Shown one piece after another: positions 50,046 through 59,885 of a stretch of DNA of 64,000 nucleotides. Origin of the DNA: Trichostrongylus colubriformis (lineage: Eukaryota > Nematoda > Chromadorea > Rhabditida > Trichostrongylidae); assembly GCA_963978905.1 (NCBI GenBank), contig OZ022260.1:44041551-44105550 (forward strand), read 5' to 3'. The position numbers and the translations under genes are program-made. Position 1 is the first letter of the stretch. Every line of letters starts with the position of its first letter. The notes beneath the pieces were generated by a model. The model was given only the letters and a program-made list of their open reading frames with translations. It ran no database searches and had not been told where the DNA came from.

Positions 50046-50900
50046 GGCTATCCTTTTGCACTAATCACGCCGAATATACTGCAGCCAACCACAGGGGTAT
50101 GTCTGGGGAATGGAGACAGCTGTGAGACTAGTTCGGAAGCTTTTCCTTGCCATTTAGCCAGCAAAGTTGATCGACACCGCTCCATAAAATTTCTCGCCTT
50201 CTAATTCCATCCATATAATTCTTTGTTTGTGTCACATAAAGGGGTGTCTAATCTCGATGAGCGAATTGTGAGAGATGCGTGTGTAGTGAGGACCTATAGC
50301 GATTACCGTGTCCTACGCCTTATTTTATATGACTCAATCGCATATAGCGCGTTAGCTCACACTCATAACGCCGCGCACCGTGCTGCAAAATATTGTCCTA
50401 GCGATACATATCCAAAATCCGTAGGGGGTTTCAAATACGAGAGATGATTATGCTTGAGTTAACACAAGTTTCTGCAGTTCTTGTTCGCTGTTGCCCGTTC
50501 ATGAGTGAAATTAAAGTTCTGTTCTTTTCTCGCACCAGATTGCCTGTCACACAATATCGCGTGCAGGGTGCGTGACGTTATGAAAAATATGACCGCACCC
50601 CCAAAAAGAAGTCTCCATAAGACCCCGTTCTTCATTGTTTACAGGACATGGGACGGTTATAATGACATACACCTAAACGAGTCAGCTGCAAATGTAACAG
50701 ACAAGCCTCAGTTGGAAATTGTGAGTTTCTTCACAAATCGGTTGGAATTATGGTTATGAAAATACAGTGCATCGCAGTTGTGATATTGCACTTGTCGCAG
50801 ACTATGTAATCCCAGCGGCAGCGTCGCGACCACGGATAGAGTTCGTCATCTTTTCTACAGCAAACGTGACCGCTTTCCAAGTGATTATAACCTACCCAAG
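50046..50900 (+). repeat. Dispersed repeat, copy 1
   Basis: Blocks starting GGCTATCCTTTTGCACTAAT (50046), GCCTCAGTTGGAAATTGTG (about 50705) and CCAGCGGCAGCGTCGCGA (about 50811) recur in the same order at 54.59-55.32 kb. The last block is open in frames on both strands, but differences between copies are nearly all amino-acid changing in either frame, so a gene is not supported. Confidence 0.6.
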
Positions 50901-51205
50901 TCCCATTATTTTGTAGTCATTTTCAACTGGATTTGATTACACCATCATTTTAATCTGATGACAGCATAACTTTCTCTGGAGAAAACATATTCCCCTGGTT
51001 AAGAATGACGCTGGCAGGATGCGGGATCTACGTGGTTGTCACTTTCCAGCGATTACCAAAGTCATGCTGTATTTTGAGCAAGATATAAAACAAGATCGGT
51101 GATATTCTGCCGAGAATTGTTCGTCAAAATTTCAAAGTGCCTCACTTTGAACATTTGCACCTTTAGGCGTAGCCACTACTTACCAATGGCGTTGACGCGC
51201 GAAGT

Positions 51206-51393
51206 ACAGTCCATTTCGGAGCGTTTGAGAGGGCGTACCGAGAGTGAGAGTGTGTGGTGAAAGTGAGAGTGTGTGGCAAAGTGAGAGAGTTTGATACACT
51301 CTCACCAAGTCCGTAGGCCACACCCTATCATGCGCTCCGGAATGGACAGTAGTCCGTAGGCCACACCCTATCATGCGCTCCGGAATGGACTGT
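51206..51393. mobile_element. TA-type MITE family E, copy 2, with duplicated end
   Basis: CAGTCCATTTCGGAGCG at the left and CGCTCCGGAATGGACTG at the right are bordered by TA. The right terminal 43 bp (from AGTCCGTAGGCCACACCC) are present twice in tandem, at 51308-51350 and 51351-51393. Confidence 0.8.
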
Positions 51394-51499
51394 AATCACG
51401 TAGAGAAAACAGGTAAGCTACAAAGTAACCACCGTCGAAAGATAGAGCCATCATTCCCGCGGACACTCTGCATGCCACCGTCAAGACGTACGTGAAGTG

Positions 51500-52091
51500 T
51501 TTTCAAGATGAAATCCCTTTATGGCAGTCGCATCAAATGATCCAGCATTAATTACGTTGTATAGCCCCGGAGTAAAACAATTTGCAAAAACACCAGGCTC
51601 CATTTCTTATGCGTTTCTGTGTCAGATACGGTTACGTTGCATGAAACTTATGCCGTGCCCTGTACAGCAGATAATGATGGAAAAATATATAAACCACCTG
51701 ATTTAGAGGCCTGTTCAATGGTCTTTTTAGGAACTCGGTCTGTTGATCTACACGTCTGGTCTCGCACGTTGCTGATAATGATAGAGAGAATGCTAGAGCA
51801 GAAACAAATTGATGCTGAATTATTGGTATAAAATTAGTAGTTATGATCTCACAACTACCTATACTGCAGATTAATCACCTTCACTGATTGCTCTTCTAAG
51901 CACTCCACGATGCACTGCCGTCGAATCAGGAAATGAGCAAATGAGGTGGATGTGACGCATACTGGGGAAAGGCAAGAGCGCAGCGGTAAATGGGAGTAAC
52001 GCTAATCGTAAGTGATCAGGAGCTAACCTTCTGTGAGCACTTTCAAGCTGGTCATACAGAAACATGCAATGGTACAAATCACGAAGATTTG
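51500..52091. other. Unassigned open frame region
   Basis: The frame at 51619-51831 (70 codons, plus) follows an acceptor-like TTCTGTGTCAG and contains CTADNDGKIYKPPDLEAC. It could be an exon but has no recognised domain and no partner exon. Confidence 0.2.
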
Positions 52092-52522
52092 AAGGAATAG
52101 TTTCTACGGAAACATAAGTTTTCTTGGTACCCATATGTTTATGCCGTATTTGCCTAATAAGGGCCGCATGCAAAAATTCAAGCGAAAAAGTGAAAACTCG
52201 GCTATGGTACAGCTCCCCAAATCCTCGGCCGAGTGGGCAGGGCCGCCAAGTGAAGGCCCCGTACCGTCGTTCGCCGCGGTTGGGAACGGAGAGAGAGACT
52301 GTTCACGTGAGTATCTGTTCCTGCGTTGCATTTATGACCGCGGTGGACGACAGGGCGGGGACTTGCTCGGAGAGCCCGCACACCCGCCCAAGACTTTGTA
52401 GACTTGTATCCTAGCCGGATTCACATTTTTTGGCGTGGAACTTTGCATGCGACCCACATTAAGCAAATAGAACACAAATATATGGGAAACAGAAAAACTC
52501 ATATTCTGTGGACGATTTCTTT
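52092..52522. mobile_element. MITE family A, copy 5
   Basis: AAGGAATAGTTTCTACGGAA at the left and CTGTGGACGATTTCTTT at the right, with the family GC block, GTGGGCAGGGCCGCC. It is the most diverged of the five copies. Confidence 0.85.
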
Positions 52523-52781
52523 AACAAGTACGTTCAAACAGGGTCATTAATAGGTCAAAGAGTTTTCGGGGGATGGGGTCGTTATTTGGGTTGGAAAGGT
52601 GGAAAGCAGTATGCGTAACCGGGATTGGGGTTTTCCAGATGATCATTTCCTTTTGGTGATTTTTGATGATCTCTACGAAAGGTTTTTAGGTTGAGGTACA
52701 CTGGGCCAGGTAGCAACGGAACGTCAACGGTTGGGGGTGGGGGTGGTATGCAATAGGTTTGACCTTGCCCTTGAGTGCAAG

Positions 52782-53024
52782 GGGTGTGTACCCTTATGTC
52801 AGGATTTCGCACGACGACGAGCGACGTGCGACGCAGTGTGTGCGAGCTATGCGCGTCGCGGTGGTTGGGTTTTAGGACGAGATTACACGGTAACGCTGGT
52901 TGCGCGATACGCAGTTGACTTGCAATCGCTTCGGGACCCAACAACATGGCGCCTTTAGCTCGTCCGCATTGCTTCGCTTACGACATGCCGCGCTGCGAAA
53001 CCCTGACATGAGGGTACACACCCA
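52782..53024. mobile_element. hAT-like MITE family B, copy 4
   Basis: GGGTGTGTACCCTTATGTCA at the left, TGACATGAGGGTACACACCC at the right. The flanks AGTGCAAG and AGTGCAGG match at seven of eight bases. Confidence 0.9.
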
Positions 53025-53959
53025 AGTGCAGGGAGCAGAAACGAACATACTGCCAACTTGATGAATGTCTATCTACAGTAACGTCTCGACGGTAGCAGTA
53101 ATTGTGAAAGACAGAGCAAAGACTGGTAAGCTGCGAGCATCCTAATTTCAACTAATTTTCGCTATCGAATGTTCTGAGAGCGAGAGGTGCGAGCTCTACC
53201 TTGAATATAACATGCATAATGAAGTCTGACTCCACCGCTGCTTATTCATGCAACGGTCAATGGCCCGGCAACATAACACAGCACATCGCCAGTTGGTTTC
53301 CGGGTCGGCCGGTGTTTGCCTAAAACCTGCTGTGCTTTTCCGTAAGCACTTCCCTACAAACTCTCTCGTCCTCCTTTCAAGTGCTTCAGCGTGATCGTTA
53401 CAGCGGCTCGACGTTTCCCGGCCGACAAACACAACCATAGTTTCCAATCGATTAGCACGTGATTTGGTGATGATTTCATCAGATATCGTTTCGATTGTCA
53501 ACATCATCTACATCTTGTTTCATCGCTTCTCTCAGTACTCGAACGCTAATTTTCAACTCTTCGCTTTAGTAGATCTTCTGGAAATTTTCTTTAGAGCACG
53601 GCAGTCTATGTTCTACGCCATTCGAGGAAATTTTCTTTTCAAAAGTTCTCCGAATCCGTCGCAAATATTTGAGTAAATTAGTGACAGAATAAATAAACTG
53701 AGCTGGTTCTAGTAAATCATGTTTTCGAGGGGAACTACTTGCTTACACCGACTCGTGGGGAAGATTAAGAACGAAGGATTTCAGAAATGGAACTTCAGGA
53801 CTCCAGTAGAAATCAAAGGCATACATTGCCAAGCATCTGCTCCTTCTTATCCTTTTCACAACTGCCTATTTCTTGCATTTTTGCTGATTGCTATTTTTGA
53901 ATGTATCAGTTGTAGTGCGTATTGCAAGGAAAGGTCCACCTGTTTCGAGGCCCCCGTCG
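53025..53959. other. Unassigned sequence
   Basis: A 103-codon open frame (53196-53507, minus) and a 70-codon one (53464-53676, plus) have no recognised domain. Confidence 0.3.
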
Positions 53960-54596
53960 AGGATTTCTCGACGTGGGTCGTATTTCGGGTCGGAGGGGGT
54001 CGCCTTTCTTATGAAATTTAGAAGGGGTGGTATCGAACACACTTTTTTGGATGGTAGTACTTCTCCGAAATTTTAATCGCCGCCTGGCTTAACCCTGGGT
54101 ACGGAGCAGCTTGGTTACTTCGATGAGGTAAGTGTTACGGTACGCGGTTTGAGGCCCTGTACTGAAAACTGTTTTTCATGTTTGCGAAGGTCTCTCTCAA
54201 TGAAGTCGCGAGAGAGGGGGAAATACGGTTCAAGCTTAGGCCACGTTCATACTCTGCGGTGCCGACGGCAGGGCGTGGCTGCGTGTCTCTGCGTCTCCGC
54301 TCGTGCCATCCTTTCTCGTTGGCTCAAAAGAGGTCATGCATACGTTTACGCTAGTACTCGCTAGAAAAGGGTTCCAACTATGCACGGAACTTTCAGTTGA
54401 GACCTATATGGTCGATAGAAATCCGAATACTGATTTCAGCTGTGAAAGCCAATATTGCAAAACGCCATTCGAAGCGAATTAGCAGGGGTCGAAGTTTGCT
54501 TGTGATGCCTCATTGGCGTGGCACGTTGTCATCATCACATCATCTGAGTTAGCATCAACCACCTTGGCTCACTGGTTGTGTCACAGATCTGTAGGC
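53960..54596 (+). repeat. 637-bp direct duplication, first copy
   Basis: From AGGATTTCTCGACGTGGGTC to GATCTGTAGGC this matches 55375-56011 at a constant offset of 1,415 bp, with no difference seen in the segments compared. Both copies encode the same 71-codon open frame. Confidence 0.95.
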
Positions 54597-55325
54597 TATC
54601 CTTTTGCACTAATCACGCCGTATATATATACTGCAGCTAGCTACAGGGCTATGTCTGGGAGGGATGGAGACAGCTGTGAGACAACTCGGTAGTTATGATA
54701 CTCATATGAACGATTCATTTGAAATGTAGTAGAGAGGCCTCAGTTGGGAATTGCAGGATTGCAGACACCGTTAGGGGTAAATTTGGCTAATTGGGTGATT
54801 ACGAAAGTAGTGGTGCTCAGCAATATAACAGTAGAGAAAGAACGACATAAAACGGCGAAAAAACCGAGAAATAGGAACCCGAAAATCCCCCTTCTCCTTC
54901 TTGTCCTCTGCGTCTCTAGCCGGAGTGGACTGAAGACAGGCCAGAGTCTGAACCAGCCGGCAACGATCTTTGTCCCGCCCCTCCACGGCGACTCCCCCGG
55001 TCGCATAACCGCATAACGACAAGCAGAGCTGCGGGGTCGCTGTAAAACCCCAACCCGCGCTTTTTCAATGCGATTTTCGCCACATATGGCCTCTTCTGAA
55101 GTAGAAGGTTCGTATTCGGAGAAGATGTACTCCCAGATCTCAGTTTTCCCTTACCCCTAATGGTGCCTTAAGTCAAGTGAAATTATGGTTATAAAAAACC
55201 GCAGCGTGATATTGCTGCTTACTGTTTTTTTCAAAACTACTCCCAGCGGCAGCGTCGCGATCACGAATATAGTTCGTCATCTTTTCTGCAGTAAACTTGA
55301 CCACTTTCCAAGTACTTGTAGCTTT
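54594..55325 (+). repeat. Dispersed repeat, copy 2, with an inserted element
   Basis: The blocks of the 50-kb repeat occur here in the same order (GGCTATCC at 54594, GGCCTCAGTTGGGAATTG at about 54737, CCAGCGGCAGCGTCGCGA at about 55240). A segment from TTAGGGGTAA (about 54770) to TTACCCCTAA (about 55160) separates the last two and has inverted ends, so it looks inserted. Part of the insert (GAGAAAGAACGACATAAAAC) recurs at 63.73 kb. Confidence 0.6.
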
Positions 55326-55374
55326 TTTTTAAATCCCACCTTTTAAAATCCCTTTTAAATCCCTTTTAAATCCC

Positions 55375-56011
55375 AGGATTTCTCGACGTGGGTCGTATTT
55401 CGGGTCGGAGGGGGTCGCCTTTCTTATGAAATTTAGAAGGGGTGGTATCGAACACACTTTTTTGGATGGTAGTACTTCTCCGAAATTTTAATCGCCGCCT
55501 GGCTTAACCCTGGGTACGGAGCAGCTTGGTTACTTCGATGAGGTAAGTGTTACGGTACGCGGTTTGAGGCCCTGTACTGAAAACTGTTTTTCATGTTTGC
55601 GAAGGTCTCTCTCAATGAAGTCGCGAGAGAGGGGGAAATACGGTTCAAGCTTAGGCCACGTTCATACTCTGCGGTGCCGACGGCAGGGCGTGGCTGCGTG
55701 TCTCTGCGTCTCCGCTCGTGCCATCCTTTCTCGTTGGCTCAAAAGAGGTCATGCATACGTTTACGCTAGTACTCGCTAGAAAAGGGTTCCAACTATGCAC
55801 GGAACTTTCAGTTGAGACCTATATGGTCGATAGAAATCCGAATACTGATTTCAGCTGTGAAAGCCAATATTGCAAAACGCCATTCGAAGCGAATTAGCAG
55901 GGGTCGAAGTTTGCTTGTGATGCCTCATTGGCGTGGCACGTTGTCATCATCACATCATCTGAGTTAGCATCAACCACCTTGGCTCACTGGTTGTGTCACA
56001 GATCTGTAGGC
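55375..56011 (+). repeat. 637-bp direct duplication, second copy
   Basis: It matches 53960-54596 with no difference noticed. To the right this copy continues without a break into the foldback partner of the next entry, so it is probably the original arrangement; the left side begins abruptly after TTTTAAATCCC. Confidence 0.95.
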
Positions 56012-56695
56012 GGTGTCCTTGTGTTCGCTTCCCGCCGGAGTGGATCTTATTGCGTTCTGTCTTTCATCGTCAGTAAGTGCTTGTCTTTCACTTTCGAACG
56101 TTTTCTTGTACTGGCACCTATTCGCACCCCTCATTTACAATGCAACTTGATTTTTAACGTCTAACATTACTCTATCCTTTAAGACCTTAACATCGTATTT
56201 CATTGTTATACATCACATAGGATAATCAATGAAACTATCAAGCCATATCAGTATCGGCATCAATTAACACTGATGAAATGGAGCCAAAATTGTGTGATGC
56301 AAAAATGTTGCTCTCTGAATGCGCGCCTTATGCACGCATGCTTTGTAAGATGTTGATATTTAGAACATACGAGTACATATTCATCTTACCCCTAAGGTGC
56401 CAGTACAGGGAAGCGTTCAGAAGCGGAAGAGGAGCACTTACTGACGTCGAAACACAAAATGCAGCGAAAAGAAGCAAACACACAGCCCCTGCCTAGATCC
56501 GGGACACGACCAGTGAGCCCAGGTGGCTGTTACTAGCTCAGATGGTATCGTGCTGATAACAGAGCGACTCGCCAATGATGCATCACAAGCAAACTCTGAC
56601 CCTCCTAATTCGCTGCAGAATGGCATTTTGCAATTGTGATTTTCCCAGTTATGATCAGCATTCGGATCTCTATCGATCCATCGAGGTCTTATTCC
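55828..56695. repeat. Foldback repeat with about 180-bp arms
   Basis: The left arm 55828-56009 (CGAAGTTTGCTTGTGATGCC) is the inverted counterpart of 56505-56695 (GATGCATCACAAGCAAACTC), with about 500 bp between. The arms are clearly diverged, so the inversion is older than the 637-bp duplication that copied the left arm. Confidence 0.8.
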
Positions 56696-56699
56696 AAAA

Positions 56700-57955
56700 A
56701 CCCATGGGAAACTGGCCCTTCCCTGGTCGGAAGATACATGCCTCACTTGGGGACGTAACTTGAAGTCTTTTCATTCATGTTTCTTTCAAAGACTTGCATT
56801 GTGATGAGACACTCATGAATATTCAGGGTTGAGAGCTGTTACGATGTTTCTTAACAATGTAATAAAATGAATACAGCTTCTCATTGCCACGTTGTTGGGG
56901 GATTCATTCAAATCAGCTGGGGAGCACTATTGAAGAGGTGATTGCAATGCGTCAGGGCACGCATTAAAATGTCCCGCTGCGTACTAAAAGGATTGGAACG
57001 GCACCAATTCTTAACTTGATTGTCAGGGACTTGGCAATTCACCATTCGCTGCCGGCTTTTGCATTATCAAATAACGGAAAAAAAGCTTGTGAGACTTCTG
57101 AGATTCAAATAAACTCAATGTGAATCCCGCGTGCCGCGAGATTTCTTGATTCGTTTGGTTTACTAAGGGAACACATATTGCTATGATCACTTTGCCGAGG
57201 AGTATCTTAACAATTCACATACTGACTATATTGACTCATTGCACTATCATATCTATTCTATGTATAACAAATAATATTATGCGCAACATCAGGCCTTTGA
57301 AAAATAGAGTTACAAAGGTCTGCTTTCCTCATTGCAAAATAAAGTGTAAAGTTCCAGCCACACAAAAAATACACTTTCTGAGTTCATATGTGTCGTTAAG
57401 GAAAAGCAAAAAAGCAGCATCTATACATCACCTTTCATCATGCATCAGCACCCTCGACGTTTACTTCAGTTCATGTTGTCCACTCCTGAGAGTGGGTCGG
57501 GAGCAGGGCCAAGCCTCCACAGAGGAGTTCTCGACAGGAAAGGGGATCGTATTAGGTCCGCTGGGAGGAGTGGGGCCGTACTTGTTGAGGTAGGCTATGA
57601 TCAACCGAATCTCTCAGGCTGAGGGTCCGAAGTGCAAAGATACTGTGTGATAGAACTGTCTAAGTGGGTTCAAATCTATTATTAAATTCAATTAAATTTT
57701 CACTAGAAAACTCGGAGGAACAAGAAGCGAGAAGCAGTGACGCTGGTTCCTTCTGTTGCACACTGCTCACCAGAAGTTCATTCACAGAGCCTTTCTGCAA
57801 ATTGCTAAGCAAATACATCTCGTTCCAATAGGGGCCTAATACCTTTCCTTGTTAAAAATAGTGCTGAACGATGTTTTTACTCCAAGAGAACATGGCGCAT
57901 TGGTCATAACGGAAGACATATACTTTAGCAGTCACCGCTCTTACGCTCATTGTTA
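56700..57955. other. Unassigned sequence
   Basis: A 136-codon open frame (57183-57593, plus) begins with a hydrophobic run but shows no domain; nothing else was recognised. Confidence 0.3.
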
Positions 57956-58140
57956 TTGGGTCACGCCATGTCGTGGTTTTTTTTTTTCTCAATGCTCCTG
58001 TACAACCGTGAGTTTGTGCACCCCATCACATGTATGAATTTTAAGGAAATTTGTCTGCTCTTCAGAAATGTTTATCGTCTGAATTCGTCGAAATGGTTTC
58101 GAATTCAGTTAGCGGAGCCAAGTGCAGCCAACAAAGATTG
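57956..58140. repeat. Truncated TTGGGTCACGCCAT-ended element
   Basis: TATTGGGTCACGCCATG resembles the ends at 29.8 and 35.4 kb, and the following GAAATTTGTCTGCTCTTCAG resembles the inner part of the 35.4-kb copy. No right end was found. Confidence 0.5.
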
Positions 58141-59409
58141 ATACATGAGGCAGCAAAACTCTATATTCCAGTGATCACTCCATTATGTGTCTCTAGAGAC
58201 TTTATCAATTGATTGATCGAGAATTCGAATTATTCGTTTCCCAAATTGGCCTTCTCGGGGCACTCAGGCTCATTCAGTTTAGAGTATTCCCCTCCTATGC
58301 TTCACGTTTGACTTTATTCCATCATTCATTCGAGAGATCTCGTCTACCAAGAGTTTTTTCGCTTTCCAATTGGTTGTGATCCAGATTGAATCTTAAATGT
58401 ACTAGGGAACCAGTGAAAACCGTTTTAGTTCTGTTTTCAAGCAGAAAATTGAAGACTTAGGCTGATGATATATCTAGGTCCTGACGATCTTCTTACAGCA
58501 TTTCACCACCGTTTATACTAAAAAAATACTGAAAATTTCGGGTCCAGATCCGAAAAATTGGTCGGCGCAACGAAGACTGACGAAAAAATCAAATTTCTAA
58601 AATGAACAGGCAGCTACCCATAAGTAACGTAATGCATGGAGGTCATGGATAAGTGCGGGATGCATGGCTATTATAAACTAGGTCTTCACCAATGGAGTAT
58701 AGCATTTCGATTAATTGCTAGTTCTATTAATTTTTGCTCGATCCGGAACGACGCCGGCTTGATAATCGAGCCATTCTAACAAGTTCAAAAATCATCAGAT
58801 GCATCATTTTTATGCATCATTTGTATGGTGTGGCCATAAGGATTTTTATGGTATGGCCATAAGAAAGCAATTTTGCGTGCCCGTGTATGGTCCGCGACGC
58901 AACGTGTGCGAATCATTGACGTCGTGTAAGTTGGAACTTCAGTGAATACGTCGATGATTAAAAACACCGGAATGTGGCAAATTTGGCCTACGGTAAGACC
59001 TACCGTAATGCTTGCGGTTCGCCAAGTTGCAGACATTACACACAATACGCCTTGCTAAGACGACGAGTGTGTCAATAGATTTTTTTTTACCACGAACACC
59101 TTTTTTCTTACCCTCTTATTCTCCCATTCATTGTTTCAGTCTATTGCTGCTGTTGTCGTTCCACATATTTCGCATAATAAATGAATGAGATACACCGTGC
59201 GAGACGGCGAATGACATCTTCTACAGCGAGCAACCAACTATGAAGTTCGATCTTGCAGTTCGAAGGCATGCGCTGGAGATGCGAATAAACCACAACGTCA
59301 CGCTTTTGAATTCGGGTTTCTCTACCGATTATAGCTTCTAACTTCAAATGTTGGTTCCAAAACAATCACTTCTTCCATCTTCCTTCTTCTCCCGATGTTC
59401 TTCTGAAGT

Positions 59410-59512
59410 GAGGCGTAAGATACCGTTTAACGCGCCCTAAGTCGCACCCATCGCGCCGCATGTCAAACGCCGCGACGCGAATTTTCTGTCCTGATGGCAC
59501 ACACCCTTTCTA
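59410..59512. repeat. Right-end fragment of MITE family H
   Basis: GCGACGCGAATTTTCTGTCC followed by TGATGGCACACACCC matches the right ends at 36.75, 45.47 and 63.51 kb. The left half is not evident. Confidence 0.55.
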
Positions 59513-59862
59513 TAGAGCTGATAGTGCAAAATGTTTTACCATATGGCGCGCTAGCTACGATTTTTGGGTGAAATGCCCACTAGAGCCCCACTTGAAAAAA
59601 TGGCATTTTCTATGAAACGAGCCAGGATTTCTGCATTTCTGCAATATTCCATAAGTGCGCTATTTCCTTAGTTGTAACGCTACTTCTAGGTTACTCTTTG
59701 CATTGGCTGGTCCGATTTCGAACCTATGTTTCATCGCTTGTTTACTTCTGCTTGAAGACATTCATCTTGTTACATAATTATATCCTGTAAGCGTCATTTG
59801 TGATCGGATCTTTCAACGGTGTTAGGGAACCGTTTTGAACAAGCATGAAGAGGAACAATATA

Positions 59863-59885
59863 CGATGTTCAGAGCGATTGAAATG
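59863..59885 (+). promoter_or_regulatory. Probable trans-splice acceptor of the GST-like gene
   Basis: CGATGTTCAG ends at 59872, ten bases before the chosen ATG at 59883. This supports that start over the in-frame ATG at 59865, which would lie upstream of the acceptor. Confidence 0.45.

Noticed and set aside
50764..50940. Possible exon reading RIEFVIFSTANVTAFQV, with a copy at 55.2 kb
   Set aside because: Differences between the two copies change amino acids in nearly every case on either strand and one creates a stop, so this behaves as a non-coding repeat.
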